Shown one piece after another: positions 55,406 to 63,970 of a stretch of DNA of 64,000 bases. The notes beneath the pieces were generated by a model, which searched no databases, was not told the origin of the DNA, and saw nothing but the letters and a program-made list of their open reading frames with translations. The translations under genes were made by a program, and so were the position numbers. Positions within the stretch are counted from its first letter, which is position 1, and every line of letters begins with the position of its first letter. Location: positions 124,001 to 188,000 of the forward strand of contig NZ_RCWL01000004.1 of NCBI RefSeq assembly GCF_003991195.1, written 5' to 3'. Source of the DNA: Gynurincola endophyticus. Lineage in GTDB: Bacteria; Bacteroidota; Bacteroidia; Chitinophagales; Chitinophagaceae.

Positions 55406-55413
55406 TACATTTG
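55406..55413 (+). promoter_or_regulatory. Possible -7 element before the acyl-CoA-binding protein gene
   Basis: TACATTTG matches TAnnTTTG 23 bp before the ATG. No TTG lies at 19-21 bp upstream, so only the -7 part is supported. Confidence 0.45.
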
Positions 55414-55435
55414 TTAAAATCACACCTGACTTATT

Positions 55436-55693
55436 ATGGATCTGAATAAAACCTTTGAAGAAGCTGTAACCAACTCTAAATTATTAAGTAGTAAACCAAG
55501 TAACGATACCCTGTTAGCACTGTATTCTCTTTATAAACAAGCTACTGAGGGTGATGTGAACATCGATCCGCCAAGCAACCCGTTTGATTTTGTGGCTAAA
55601 GCCAAGTACGAAGCCTGGGCTGGATTGAAAGGAAAAACGACAGATGCTGCAAAACAGGAATATGTTAATCTTGTCAATAAATTAAGAGGTTAA
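55436..55693 (+). CDS. Acyl-CoA-binding protein
   Basis: An 85-residue ACBP-domain protein. The family four-helix pattern is visible: FEEAVTNSKLLSSKPSNDTLLALYSLYKQATEGDVN, then KAKYEAWAGLKGKTTDAAKQEYVNLVNKLRG, with the conserved YxxYKQAT and K-x-x-W. It binds long-chain acyl-CoA thioesters in the cytosol. ACBPs are widespread in eukaryotes and present in some bacteria including Bacteroidota. It precedes a membrane-protein pair by 8 bp, suggesting co-transcription. Confidence 0.93.
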   Translation: MDLNKTFEEAVTNSKLLSSKPSNDTLLALYSLYKQATEGDVNIDPPSNPFDFVAKAKYEAWAGLKGKTTDAAKQEYVNLVNKLRG

Positions 55694-55701
55694 TACGGCG
55701 C

Positions 55702-56241
55702 ATGAATTGGATTCGCCGAACATACCTTTATCAACTTTACCACTATCAGAAAAAGCTTTTTTGGATAGTGGTTTTTTTTGCTGCCGGAACGCTGTTCTGT
55801 ACTTTTCGCGGCAATCAATCTACTCCATTCTGGGTTTGGGGCATGTATTCTGCTCCGGTACCGTCTCATGACACAGGATCCATACTATTAATGTTTAACC
55901 AATCAGGAAGTGTAATTCCGATTTATACGAATAAAGGATTTAAAACCAGATTTTACCTCCATTCGCCTTTAATTTACTTTCACTCGGCTCAGGAAATTGG
56001 AAAAGATCCGAGAAAAGCTTTTTTTGAAACAAAACTGCCGTCTTTTTATTCAACATGGATTTATCCGATGGAGGAAAAACTATTTACAACCAATTTTACA
56101 CCCTACGGAAGCTGGTTAAAAAATTATCTCGGGCAAATGAGTCAAACGGCTATTGATTCAGTTTATATCACCCAATACCACTACATTTTCTCATCCGATA
56201 AAATCAATATTACCTCTATCGACACACTTTATGTCTTTTAA
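55702..56241 (+). CDS. Membrane-anchored protein, function unknown
   Basis: A 179-residue protein with one TM near the N-terminus (about 18-34), then an extracytoplasmic domain. The FRGNQSTPFWVWGMYSAPV stretch resembles the start of small partners of HTTM-type membrane proteins. It overlaps the next gene by 11 bp. Not assigned. Confidence 0.72.
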   Translation: MNWIRRTYLYQLYHYQKKLFWIVVFFAAGTLFCTFRGNQSTPFWVWGMYSAPVPSHDTGSILLMFNQSGSVIPIYTNKGFKTRFYLHSPLIYFHSAQEIGKDPRKAFFETKLPSFYSTWIYPMEEKLFTTNFTPYGSWLKNYLGQMSQTAIDSVYITQYHYIFSSDKINITSIDTLYVF

Positions 56242-57040
56242 CCGGCAACATACCTGTTTAGCATCCATTTTTTATGGATTTTGTTTTTTGATCGCAGTAA
56301 AATCATATTTTGATTATGTTTTATTGCATCAATTACATACACCTGTTATATGGGATGGTGGTGTTGACTTATTGACTTACCTGGGTTTAACAAGCGGTGT
56401 TTTCAAATCAATAACCGGCAACCAATGGTTGTGTTACAGCTTTGACACTGCCCTTCTTATACTTCCGCTTGTTTTAGTGTTTCAACCGCAGAGGAGGTTG
56501 CTGGCAATACTTAATTTTTCTATATGGCTGGTATATTTTTTGATCTATAATCTGTATGGAACGCATCAAACACACGCGCTAACAGGTTTGTTATTGGTGC
56601 ATATTCCTTTTCTTTTTTATCAGAAACCATCCTTCCACTGGTTATGGAACGGTGTGAGGTATTATACTTTATGGATTATGTCTTCAGCTGCTGCCTGGAA
56701 GATTATCAGAGGAACCGCATTTCATCCGCAACAAGGCAAAAATATATATCTGCAGAATCAGACTGGTGCTATCATCGAATCAGGAATCACCCCGCTTCAA
56801 TCATTTCTGCTTTCGAATGAATGGCTTCTGAATATCAGTTTTCCACTGGGAGTAATATTGGAAGGTTTATTTATGGTCGGTTTTTTCACCAAACGGTTTG
56901 ACCGGTTATTAGCCATTCTATTGATTCTATTAATTGCAGGTTTCCGGTTATTGGCTGATGCAACTTTCTTTGAATTGTTGATTCTCGTGTTGCCTTTATG
57001 GTATTCAGAACGCGTATCCAAAACAGCTGCCCCGGCTTAA
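56231..57040 (+). CDS. Polytopic membrane protein, possibly HTTM-like
   Basis: A 269-residue protein starting at ATG 56231 (the longer frame from 56153 overlaps the previous gene needlessly). About seven TM segments, with His-containing loops (YGTHQTHALTGLLLVH, FHPQQGKNIYLQNQ). It is coupled to the previous gene by an 11-bp overlap. The gene pair recalls HTTM and partner arrangements, but the match is weak and the function is unknown. Confidence 0.75.
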   Translation: MSFNRQHTCLASIFYGFCFLIAVKSYFDYVLLHQLHTPVIWDGGVDLLTYLGLTSGVFKSITGNQWLCYSFDTALLILPLVLVFQPQRRLLAILNFSIWLVYFLIYNLYGTHQTHALTGLLLVHIPFLFYQKPSFHWLWNGVRYYTLWIMSSAAAWKIIRGTAFHPQQGKNIYLQNQTGAIIESGITPLQSFLLSNEWLLNISFPLGVILEGLFMVGFFTKRFDRLLAILLILLIAGFRLLADATFFELLILVLPLWYSERVSKTAAPA

Positions 57041-57451
57041 ACCCCATCCTCATTATTACATATATTTTTATTTAATGAGATCACTTAACGACACAACATC
57101 TCCCCTCCTTATATAAGGATATCCTCCAAAATATAACATATAGATTAACTCTTATCACATCCTTTTTTCTTTTTTATTCATAACACTAAATTCCACCACC
57201 ACCTTTATAGTGTTACAATATCGAAACCCTTAATACTGATGATTTATGATTCGCTCCGCTCGGTTTAATCCCACTAAGCGACATTTAACGAGCAATATCG
57301 ACAAACCCCAGTCGGATGCATTGAAAGTAAATACCTCTCAATGGATCCCATACACCTGCATGCTCCGGTATAATAATATATACGAAACAACAGCCTGTAT
57401 CAGATTATCTCGAGAGAAAAATAAAAAAGATGAAACTTACAGCAAGGTTAT
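57041..57451. other. 411-bp gene-free stretch between convergent genes
   Basis: AT-rich. It contains a 12-nt palindrome CCTTATATAAGG (57109-57120) and a 7-bp inverted repeat TAACACT / AGTGTTA (57181-57187, 57209-57215). A plus-strand frame (57246-57500) overlaps the flippase end and has no family resemblance. No RNA gene recognised. Confidence 0.45.
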
Positions 57452-58894
57452 CTACTTCTTAAAAGGCAGTAATTGTCGCGCCTGTTTCCAGACAAAGTGA
57501 GTGAATTCGTCTTTAAGAAAATAATACATAATCAAAAGATACAATGTTCCGGAAACAACAATTCCGCCGAACAGTATAAAAAATCCTGGAATTTTCATGC
57601 TATGCAATACCGAATGTACCAGAATAAAACTTAATGAAGCAATAAGTGTATTATTGAGAATTAATTTATCAAAAACCAGTTGCTCGAAGAATTTTTTGCA
57701 GAATAAAACAACCATTAGCATAGTAATTCCTTCTGATAAAACAATCGCTATTACAGCACCCTTCTCACCAAAAAAGTAACCCCCAACTGCAGCTGTTACC
57801 ACTAATGATAAGCTGCCAATCAACAAAGAATTGAAATAGTATTTTTCTTTACCGAAAGCCACCAGATATTGTTTACTGTAGTATGAAGAATAAATTCTGA
57901 ACAGTCCGAATAAAGCCAGTCCTCTGAGCGGTAATACAACATCCAGATATTTACTACCCAATAATACATTCACAATGTCTGCTGCAAATACAATAACACC
58001 CAACATTGCCGGTATACCTACAAAACTGATCCATTGAAAGTTTTTCAGCAATAGCGACCTTACTTCACCGCTATTTTCTTGTGCCTGAACAATTTTGGGA
58101 AAGAAAACCAGCAGCGAATCTGTAATCAGGGCAGTTGCTAATTTCACTACGCGCATCGCCAGGGTATATAAACCTACTGCCGCGGCAGTTGAAACCATTC
58201 CTAAAATTACACTATCCATATAAAGGGCAACTCCTTGTAATACACTTATCCCATACATGATCCATAAAAAAGGAAGGTGCTGCTTCAGATTGATTTTCTT
58301 TAAAGTAAGCTTCACCTGAGTCATCAGCAAACCGAAGTTGAGCAAAATATTGATGATACCTGAACCGGCAATAATGAAGTAATAAACTATATAATCTTCC
58401 TTAGAACGAACAAACAGGAAGATAGCAGCCAACGCAGCCAATCGTACGAAAATAACCCTGATCGCAATAAACCTGAACTGCTCAGTACCAATAAAATACC
58501 ATTCACAGGTAAATGCATTTAAAAGAAAAAACATTAATGCAGCCCAGAATAAAGGCCATTCAAAAATTTCATCGGTAATTCCTAAACTCAAAGTAAGATA
58601 TAGTGCACTGATCAATAAGGTACTCAGTATATGAATACATAAAATCTCAGAAACAAATTTCCCCATTTCATTCGGACGGTCTTTCAACAAAGCAATTCTC
58701 CGTTGAGCATATACCATAATGCCCATTTCAGCTAATACTGCAAAGAAAAACGAGTAATTATCAAAAAATCCGGCCTTACCCAATCCGGTAGGGTTCAGTT
58801 GTCTTGAAACCAAAGGAATAGTCACCAATGGCACCATTATCTGGGTAATGGATAATAATAAGTTGTAAATAAGATTTTTTCGAATAACGGCCAC
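57452..58894 (-). CDS. Oligosaccharide flippase, RfbX/Wzx type
   Basis: A 480-residue membrane protein with about 12-14 TM segments. Motifs NPTGLGKAGFFDNYSFFFAVLAEMGIMVYAQRRIA and LYTLAMRVVKLATALITDSLLVFFPKIV fit the polysaccharide transporter/RfbX family. The start is GTG at 58894; the first in-frame ATG would remove part of TM1. It would flip lipid-linked glycan units. It is divergent from a glycosyltransferase-like gene, consistent with surface glycan synthesis. Confidence 0.9.
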   Translation of the reverse strand: MAVIRKNLIYNLLLSITQIMVPLVTIPLVSRQLNPTGLGKAGFFDNYSFFFAVLAEMGIMVYAQRRIALLKDRPNEMGKFVSEILCIHILSTLLISALYLTLSLGITDEIFEWPLFWAALMFFLLNAFTCEWYFIGTEQFRFIAIRVIFVRLAALAAIFLFVRSKEDYIVYYFIIAGSGIINILLNFGLLMTQVKLTLKKINLKQHLPFLWIMYGISVLQGVALYMDSVILGMVSTAAAVGLYTLAMRVVKLATALITDSLLVFFPKIVQAQENSGEVRSLLLKNFQWISFVGIPAMLGVIVFAADIVNVLLGSKYLDVVLPLRGLALFGLFRIYSSYYSKQYLVAFGKEKYYFNSLLIGSLSLVVTAAVGGYFFGEKGAVIAIVLSEGITMLMVVLFCKKFFEQLVFDKLILNNTLIASLSFILVHSVLHSMKIPGFFILFGGIVVSGTLYLLIMYYFLKDEFTHFVWKQARQLLPFKK

Positions 58895-58984
58895 TGGGAG
58901 CGATTTATGGGTACAAACTTAAAACAAAAATTCGCTTTTCGCTACTGAATTTCTTATATTCGTTAGTACAGAAATAACTGAACT

Positions 58985-60121
58985 ATGAATATCGCAATCT
59001 ACGATGCCGAGCACTATGAAGGAGTTTATCCGTTGATCAAGATCTTTGGTACAGCCAATAACCGGTTAACAATATTCACCAGTTCATCTTCTATAGACAG
59101 GCTCCATGAAATGTTAAAAGGCGATTTCTTTAAGCATAAATGGATCGTAATAGAGCCTCAGAAACGTAGTTTCAAGTATTTCAGAAGAGTAAAAGCCTTA
59201 TTACAGGTAGCCAAAGCTGAATTTGTCATTTTCAATACTATTTCCACTCACCAACACTTTTATGCAAAACTGATTGACTCTGTGGGGGCAGACCGCTGTA
59301 TGATTACAGTGCACAATATCAACAACTTCTTTGAACCCTCACCCGGTATCGGTATAAAAAGTTTTCTAAATAACATCGGAAAAAGAAAACTCAAAAAAAA
59401 TCTGCATTATTTTAATGTTATTAACGAAGCGCTATTACCTAAACTCAAAGAACAATTAAATGCGGGGCAGGAAGCCATCACTATTCCCGGCGGTTTATTC
59501 GAAGCCACTTTTCCGGTAACACCTCTAAGCAGCCCTATTAAACTGGTGGTGCCAGGTACAGTAGATAAAGGCAGAAGAAATTATGATCAGATTTTTGATC
59601 TGGCAGTAATGGCAGAAAGTATTGAACTGCCGCTCGAAATTTCTATTGTGGGAGGTATGCAATCTGCTTACGCGCGTCAACTGATAGAGAGAATTAATGC
59701 AAGTTCTTACCAATATGTTACTATCCATTACACAGATTATCCTGTAGTGCCGCAACCTGTTTACGACGAGGCTATCGGGAAAGGGCATTTTATATGGATA
59801 CCTTCTATTATTCACTTCCAGATGGAAAAAGGATTACCTGAAATTTACGGAGTTACAAAGTCTTCAGGAAATGTATTTGATATCATACGTAGTAGCAAAC
59901 CTTATCTGGCTCCTACGGCCCTCAATATGCCACTCGAATTGCAGGAAACAGGTTTTCATTACCAGCATTTAAGAAACCTGATTGAATATCTTCAGGAACT
60001 GCATTTACATCCTGAGCAGTACAACGAACTATTGATCAACTCACAACAGGTAGCACAAAACTTCAGCGTGGATGCAGTAAAAAATCGCCTGCCGGCAATA
60101 TTTAAAGCAATGACTGCCTGA
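58985..60121 (+). CDS. Glycosyltransferase-like protein
   Basis: A 378-residue protein with a GT-B-like layout: an N-terminal half (MNIAIYDAEHYEGVYPLIKIFG, MITVHNINNFFEPSPGIG) and a C-terminal half (VVPGTVDKGRRNYDQIFDLA, EISIVGGMQSAYARQLIERI, GVTKSSGNVFDIIRSSKPYLAP). The GxVxxGRR and late Ser/Gly segment resemble nucleotide-sugar sites. No close family is recognised with certainty. It is adjacent to the divergent flippase. Its 3' end overlaps the hemerythrin-like gene by 20 bp on the other strand. Confidence 0.75.
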   Translation: MNIAIYDAEHYEGVYPLIKIFGTANNRLTIFTSSSSIDRLHEMLKGDFFKHKWIVIEPQKRSFKYFRRVKALLQVAKAEFVIFNTISTHQHFYAKLIDSVGADRCMITVHNINNFFEPSPGIGIKSFLNNIGKRKLKKNLHYFNVINEALLPKLKEQLNAGQEAITIPGGLFEATFPVTPLSSPIKLVVPGTVDKGRRNYDQIFDLAVMAESIELPLEISIVGGMQSAYARQLIERINASSYQYVTIHYTDYPVVPQPVYDEAIGKGHFIWIPSIIHFQMEKGLPEIYGVTKSSGNVFDIIRSSKPYLAPTALNMPLELQETGFHYQHLRNLIEYLQELHLHPEQYNELLINSQQVAQNFSVDAVKNRLPAIFKAMTA

Positions 60122-60479
60122 TATCATGGTCGTTTAATTTCGGCCAAAGCACTTTTTGCTCATAGCCAAGCATTTGAACAGCTATTTTCAGAAAGGATTG
60201 ATAAGTTCTGACACTGGGGTCGAAGACAAATCTATCGGCAACAATTGTCAATAACTGATGATCGCGTTGGAGTGTTGGAATGATCGACATCAGTGGATGC
60301 CGTTCGTTTTTCCATTGAGGAAATAAAACCTGTTCCTTATAATCGATCCACTTCTTTAAGTCGTCAGACCAATACAAAGGAACAGATTTTAAAATATTAT
60401 CAGCAGGTGCCTGTAATGAAGATTGCAGCTGCAATGTTTTATTATTCAGATTCTGCCATTGCCGGTACCACGAATTCAT
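60102..60479 (-). CDS. Hemerythrin-like (HHE) domain protein, uncertain
   Basis: A 125-residue helical protein. Possible HHE-type ligands are DYKEQVLFPQW, HPLMSIIPTLQRDHQLL and LGYEQKVLWPKLNDHD, spaced like a four-helix iron- or oxygen-binding bundle. A full His set is not clear, so the assignment is tentative. It ends in a 20-bp antisense overlap with the previous gene. Confidence 0.7.
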   Translation of the reverse strand: MNSWYRQWQNLNNKTLQLQSSLQAPADNILKSVPLYWSDDLKKWIDYKEQVLFPQWKNERHPLMSIIPTLQRDHQLLTIVADRFVFDPSVRTYQSFLKIAVQMLGYEQKVLWPKLNDHDIRQSLL

Positions 60480-60552
60480 AATTGTTACGTTTACTTAAAA
60501 CATAACAATTATTAAACCAGCCCGGCAGTCCTTACTGGCAATCTTGTAAAGA

Positions 60553-61314
60553 TTAAGCTAAACTTTTAATAATCGTTACAAATTCCTCAGCATTCAATGA
60601 TGCGCCACCTACTAAACCGCCGTCAACGTCTGGCTGAGAGAAGATTTCAGTAGCATTCGACCCTTTTACACTACCGCCATAAAGAATTGACAGGTTATTA
60701 GCCACATCAACACCGTATTGAGCGGCAAATACGCCCCTGATATACTGATGAATTTCCTGCGCCTGTTCAGCACTGGCTGTTTTACCAGTTCCGATAGCCC
60801 AGATAGGTTCATATGCGATAATTACTTTTTGAACATCATCGGCAGAAAGATGAAATAAACTTTCTTTCAGTTGAGTTTCTACAAATCCGTTTTGTTCATT
60901 GGCTTCACGAATATTCAAAGGTTCGCCACAACAAAAAATAGGCGTCAGTTGATGCTTTAAACAGAGATTTACTTTTTCAGCTAACTCACTATTTGATTCA
61001 TTGAAATACTCTCTTCTTTCACTGTGGCCTAACACACAATAAGGAACCTGGATAGAAGCTAACATCGGAGCAGCTACTTCACCTGTATAAGCACCACTTT
61101 CTTTTGAGTAACAGTTCTGAGCTGCAATTTCAAACTGAGGGGTATCTTTAACAACTTCTACCGCCATAGTTAGATAAGGTGATGGTACGGCAAAAATCGC
61201 CAATTGATGAGCAGCCAGCTGAGGCTTATGTTGCAGGATATCAGTTAACAATTTCTTTCCTTGCTCATAAGTAGTATTCATTTTCCAATTCGCTGCTGCA
61301 ATTTTTTTACGCAT
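60553..61314 (-). CDS. tpiA: Triosephosphate isomerase
   Basis: A 253-residue TIM-barrel enzyme. N-terminal AANWKMN holds the catalytic Lys. The electrophilic His is in VLGHSERREYF, the base Glu in IAYEPIWAIGTGKTAS, and the phosphate loops are in ILYGGSVKGSNATEI and DGGLVGGASL. It interconverts dihydroxyacetone phosphate and glyceraldehyde 3-phosphate in glycolysis. The GlmU-like gene ends 11 bp upstream, so the two are probably co-transcribed. Confidence 0.98.
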   Translation of the reverse strand: MRKKIAAANWKMNTTYEQGKKLLTDILQHKPQLAAHQLAIFAVPSPYLTMAVEVVKDTPQFEIAAQNCYSKESGAYTGEVAAPMLASIQVPYCVLGHSERREYFNESNSELAEKVNLCLKHQLTPIFCCGEPLNIREANEQNGFVETQLKESLFHLSADDVQKVIIAYEPIWAIGTGKTASAEQAQEIHQYIRGVFAAQYGVDVANNLSILYGGSVKGSNATEIFSQPDVDGGLVGGASLNAEEFVTIIKSLA

Positions 61315-61325
61315 GTCCTGTCAGT

Positions 61326-62393
61326 TTAAATTTGGGATAAATTATTTTTTTCAAATATAATTCGCAATTGCTTTTTTTCCTCATTCGATAATTCCTGATT
61401 TTTCATTTTTTTCCATCGTGCAATATCATCCATTGCTCTTTCAAAAGCATATTCATCCGTACCTCCATATCCCCATGAAAAATCCGGAATATACTTGGGG
61501 GTTAACCCTTCTCCAAAAACATTTGCACAAATACCAACAATAGTACCCGTGTTAAACGAAGTATTAATTGCACAACGTGAATATGAACCCATTAATAATC
61601 CACACTTCTGCCCCACTTTCACATAACTATTGCTCGCTTCATGCCATATAGAAATATCAGAAGCATTGTTCTTTACATTCGAATTACTTGATCCGGCACC
61701 GATATTACACCAATATCCTACTACAGAATCACCCAGATAACCGTCGTGTGCTTTATTAGAGCAACCCATAATCACTGAATTCTTGATTTCCCCCCCTACT
61801 ACACTAAACGGACCAACGGTAGTAGCACCATATATTTTGGCACCCATTTTTACTACAGCACCTTCACATAATGCAAAAGGACCGCGAATAAAGCTGCCTT
61901 CCATTATAGTAGCATTCTTCCCGATATAGATAGGACCATCCGTAGCATTCAACGTACAAAAATACAATTGTGCACCCGGTTCAATAAATACGGGATAGTC
62001 ACCGAACTTTTGTACATACGGCGGAATTGGCTCAGAAACCCTGTCTTGCGTAATTAAATCAAAATCTTCTCTGATAGCCCAATCGTTCCACTGAAAAATA
62101 TGCCACGGATACTGTAAGATTTTTACCTGCGAATAATCGTAATGAGACTTATGTTTTAATACGTCTTCAAGAAAGGCATGATTAGGAATAATATTAGAAG
62201 CGAAAATGCGATCCTGATCAAGTTTAGTCAGCTCATTTACATCTTCTACTGCAATAATATTTTTTTTAGTGAGGTATTCCCATTTTTCCTGGATTGTAAG
62301 AATCCCCAAACGAATTTTAGCAATAGAGTCTGTTGCAGAAAATGGATATAAACTCGACTTTATTTCAAAATCGTTCAGATAAATATTGGGCAT
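61326..62393 (-). CDS. GlmU-like hexapeptide-repeat protein (Bacteroidetes type)
   Basis: A 355-residue protein. The left-handed beta-helix spans about 140-310 (GPIYIGKNATIMEGSFIRGPFALCEGAVVKMGAKIYG, SVIMGCSNKAHDGYLGDSVVGYWCNIGAGS). The N-terminal half lacks the GxGTRM nucleotide motif of true GlmU uridyltransferases. It matches what I know of the TIGR03991-like Bacteroidetes family. It may supply the acetyl- or nucleotidyl-transfer step of UDP-GlcNAc synthesis, but the reaction is not proven by sequence. Eleven bp before tpiA. Confidence 0.88.
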   Translation of the reverse strand: MPNIYLNDFEIKSSLYPFSATDSIAKIRLGILTIQEKWEYLTKKNIIAVEDVNELTKLDQDRIFASNIIPNHAFLEDVLKHKSHYDYSQVKILQYPWHIFQWNDWAIREDFDLITQDRVSEPIPPYVQKFGDYPVFIEPGAQLYFCTLNATDGPIYIGKNATIMEGSFIRGPFALCEGAVVKMGAKIYGATTVGPFSVVGGEIKNSVIMGCSNKAHDGYLGDSVVGYWCNIGAGSSNSNVKNNASDISIWHEASNSYVKVGQKCGLLMGSYSRCAINTSFNTGTIVGICANVFGEGLTPKYIPDFSWGYGGTDEYAFERAMDDIARWKKMKNQELSNEEKKQLRIIFEKNNLSQI

Positions 62394-62441
62394 ATATGAT
62401 TAAGTTGTAAATGTTAATGAAGATATCAATTAATAGGCACT

Positions 62442-62476
62442 AAAAAAAATCCCCTTCCTGAGAACAGGAAAGGGGA
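62442..62476 (-). terminator. Terminator of rpmE2
   Basis: On the minus strand a hairpin (TCCCCTTTCCTG / CAGGAAGGGGA with one bulged base, 4-nt loop) is followed by eight T residues, about 48 bp after the L31 stop. Confidence 0.8.
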
Positions 62477-62523
62477 AAGTATAGCCATGAAAAACAAAAA
62501 ACTTAATCTTATTTAAAAGATAA

Positions 62524-62772
62524 TTATTTTTTCGCGTAACGTTTTTTGAATTTGTCGATTCTACCCGCAGTGTCAACTAATACGTTTTGACCAGTGTAGA
62601 AAGGGTGCGAAGTAGACGAAATCTCTAATTTGATTAATGGATATTCATTTCCATCTTCCCACGAAATGGTTTCTTTAGTAGCAGCAGAAGAGCGGCTTAA
62701 AAAAGTTTCACCATTACTCATGTCTTTAAAAACTACAAACCGATAACTATCGGGGTGGATACCTTTTTTCAT
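62524..62772 (-). CDS. rpmE2: 50S ribosomal protein L31, type B
   Basis: An 82-residue L31 of the zinc-free type ([59 protein letters not shown]) with no CxxC pair. Single-gene unit with its own promoter (62838-62869), leader hairpin and terminator. C-minus L31 copies replace zinc L31 under Zur control in several bacteria, but no Zur-like box of the kind seen at 7803 or 11954 was found here. Confidence 0.97.
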   Translation of the reverse strand: MKKGIHPDSYRFVVFKDMSNGETFLSRSSAATKETISWEDGNEYPLIKLEISSTSHPFYTGQNVLVDTAGRIDKFKKRYAKK

Positions 62773-62792
62773 AAATCTTTGATTTGAAAGGT

Positions 62793-62812
62793 TGTACGGA
62801 TTTTGCCGTACA
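62793..62812 (-). promoter_or_regulatory. Leader hairpin upstream of rpmE2
   Basis: TGTACGG / CCGTACA with a 6-nt loop forms a 7-bp stem ending 20 nt before the L31 ATG, inside the predicted 5' UTR. Its position suggests autogenous control by L31, as is known for L31 leaders in other phyla (inference). Confidence 0.5.
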
Positions 62813-62837
62813 TTTATTAGTTAAAAATATAAAGGCA

Positions 62838-62869
62838 CAAAATTAGTCGCTGTTACTTGCAACTCCAAA
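62838..62869 (-). promoter_or_regulatory. Promoter of rpmE2
   Basis: Minus-strand TAATTTTG (62838-62845) matches TAnnTTTG, and TTTG (62866-62869) lies 20 bp upstream, a full match to the Bacteroidetes consensus. The predicted 5' UTR is about 60 nt. Confidence 0.8.
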
Positions 62870-62910
62870 TTAATTTTTTTTGTTGAAACAACAAAAATAT
62901 CTCTGAAATT

Positions 62911-63402
62911 TTAAGAACGCATATTTTCATATTGCAAAGGCGTACCAAACTCCTCTCCTCTGCACAACTGGATCACCTCTTGTAAGTCATCAATTTTCTT
63001 ACCAGTTACGCGAACCATGTCATCCATTATCTGTGCCTGCACCTTTAAGCCGCTGTCTTTGATCTTTTTAACAATCTTTTTAGCATCCTCCTGCTTCAAA
63101 CCGTTTTTGACAGTTACTTCCTTTTTAACGATTTTACCACTCTGATATGCTTCTTTAGTAAGATCAAAAGCCTGAGGAGCAATTCCCTGTTTATGAGCAC
63201 GGTTTACCAGAACATCCGATAACTGGTCCATTTTCATCTCATCTTCGGTTTCAATATTAATTTTGAAAGTCTTCTTATCAAGCGCTATAGAAACATGTGA
63301 ACCCTTGAAATCGAATCGATTAGTAATTTCTTTGGACGTAACGTTTACAGCATTATCCAATGCCTGAAGATCCACTTTACTAACAATATCAAATGAAGGC
63401 AT
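62911..63402 (-). CDS. YajQ-family nucleotide-binding protein
   Basis: A 163-residue protein starting at ATG 63402 (MPSFDIVSKVDLQALDNAVNVTSKEITNRFDFKGSHVSI), the usual YajQ start. Two similar ferredoxin-like domains follow, with KIVKKIKDSGLKVQAQIMDDMVRVTGKKIDDLQEVIQLCR. Some YajQ proteins bind cyclic di-GMP and act as transcription co-regulators; others are of unknown role. Minus-strand TATTTTTG (63418-63425) fits a -7 element, but the -33 is weak. Confidence 0.95.
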   Translation of the reverse strand: MPSFDIVSKVDLQALDNAVNVTSKEITNRFDFKGSHVSIALDKKTFKINIETEDEMKMDQLSDVLVNRAHKQGIAPQAFDLTKEAYQSGKIVKKEVTVKNGLKQEDAKKIVKKIKDSGLKVQAQIMDDMVRVTGKKIDDLQEVIQLCRGEEFGTPLQYENMRS

Positions 63403-63445
63403 AAGCAAGAATTTTAGCAAAAATAACTATAAATGCCTATAACAG

Positions 63446-63475
63446 AAAAGGGTTCCATAGACATGGTACCCTTTT
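63446..63475. terminator. Terminator-like hairpin upstream of YajQ
   Basis: AAAAGGGT-T-CCAT / ATGG-T-ACCCTTTT (one T-T mismatch, loop AGAC) with T runs on both strands. It lies about 45 bp upstream of the YajQ start, where no known gene ends. Confidence 0.65.
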
Positions 63476-63944
63476 TAACCAAAACTAACTGCTTATGAGA
63501 AAAACTATAATTTATTTGCTTGTTATATATTAGACGTTAAAAGACCTGAAAACGTTTCCTTGCGAATTGTTAAAATTTTCATAATAGACCTAAAATTCAT
63601 AGAAACTCTTTACTAAAATCAACAATCATGCAAATTTTTTTCGAATATTATCGGCTTTTTTAAACAAAATCACGATAAAACATACGAAACCAACTACTTG
63701 AACTTATCTAGATAAAATGGAGGATTATTTTTATTCCATTTTAGTAGTACGATTGATTGATTGTCAGGTTACATATATGAACGTTTCCATTAATAAGTAT
63801 GTGTGTAAACAAGATTCGGTACAGCATTACGCTTAAAATGGGTGTATAAAGTATTATAAGGGTGGTTTCTACTCCCAGTACACAGTACGGTCCTATAATA
63901 TGAGTGTTGTACAAAATCGAAAAGCAACTAAGTAAGTGTAAAAA

Positions 63945-63970
63945 AATCCCGATACGTCTGTATCGGGATT
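63945..63970. terminator. Terminator hairpin near window end
   Basis: An 11-bp perfect stem AATCCCGATAC / GTATCGGGATT with loop GTCT. The T run is on the minus strand side and a weaker one on the plus strand. It probably ends a transcript from a gene beyond the window or a non-coding transcript within 63476-63944. Confidence 0.75.

Noticed and set aside
57246-57500. Plus-strand open frame of 84 codons
   Set aside because: It overlaps the flippase 3' end by 49 bp on the other strand, has no recognisable motif or family, and uses a basic, mixed composition typical of chance frames.
62877-62897. Inverted repeat near the YajQ 3' end considered as terminator
   Set aside because: The T run lies before and the A run after the stem on either strand, so it lacks the 3' U tract of an intrinsic terminator; kept only as a possible operator.
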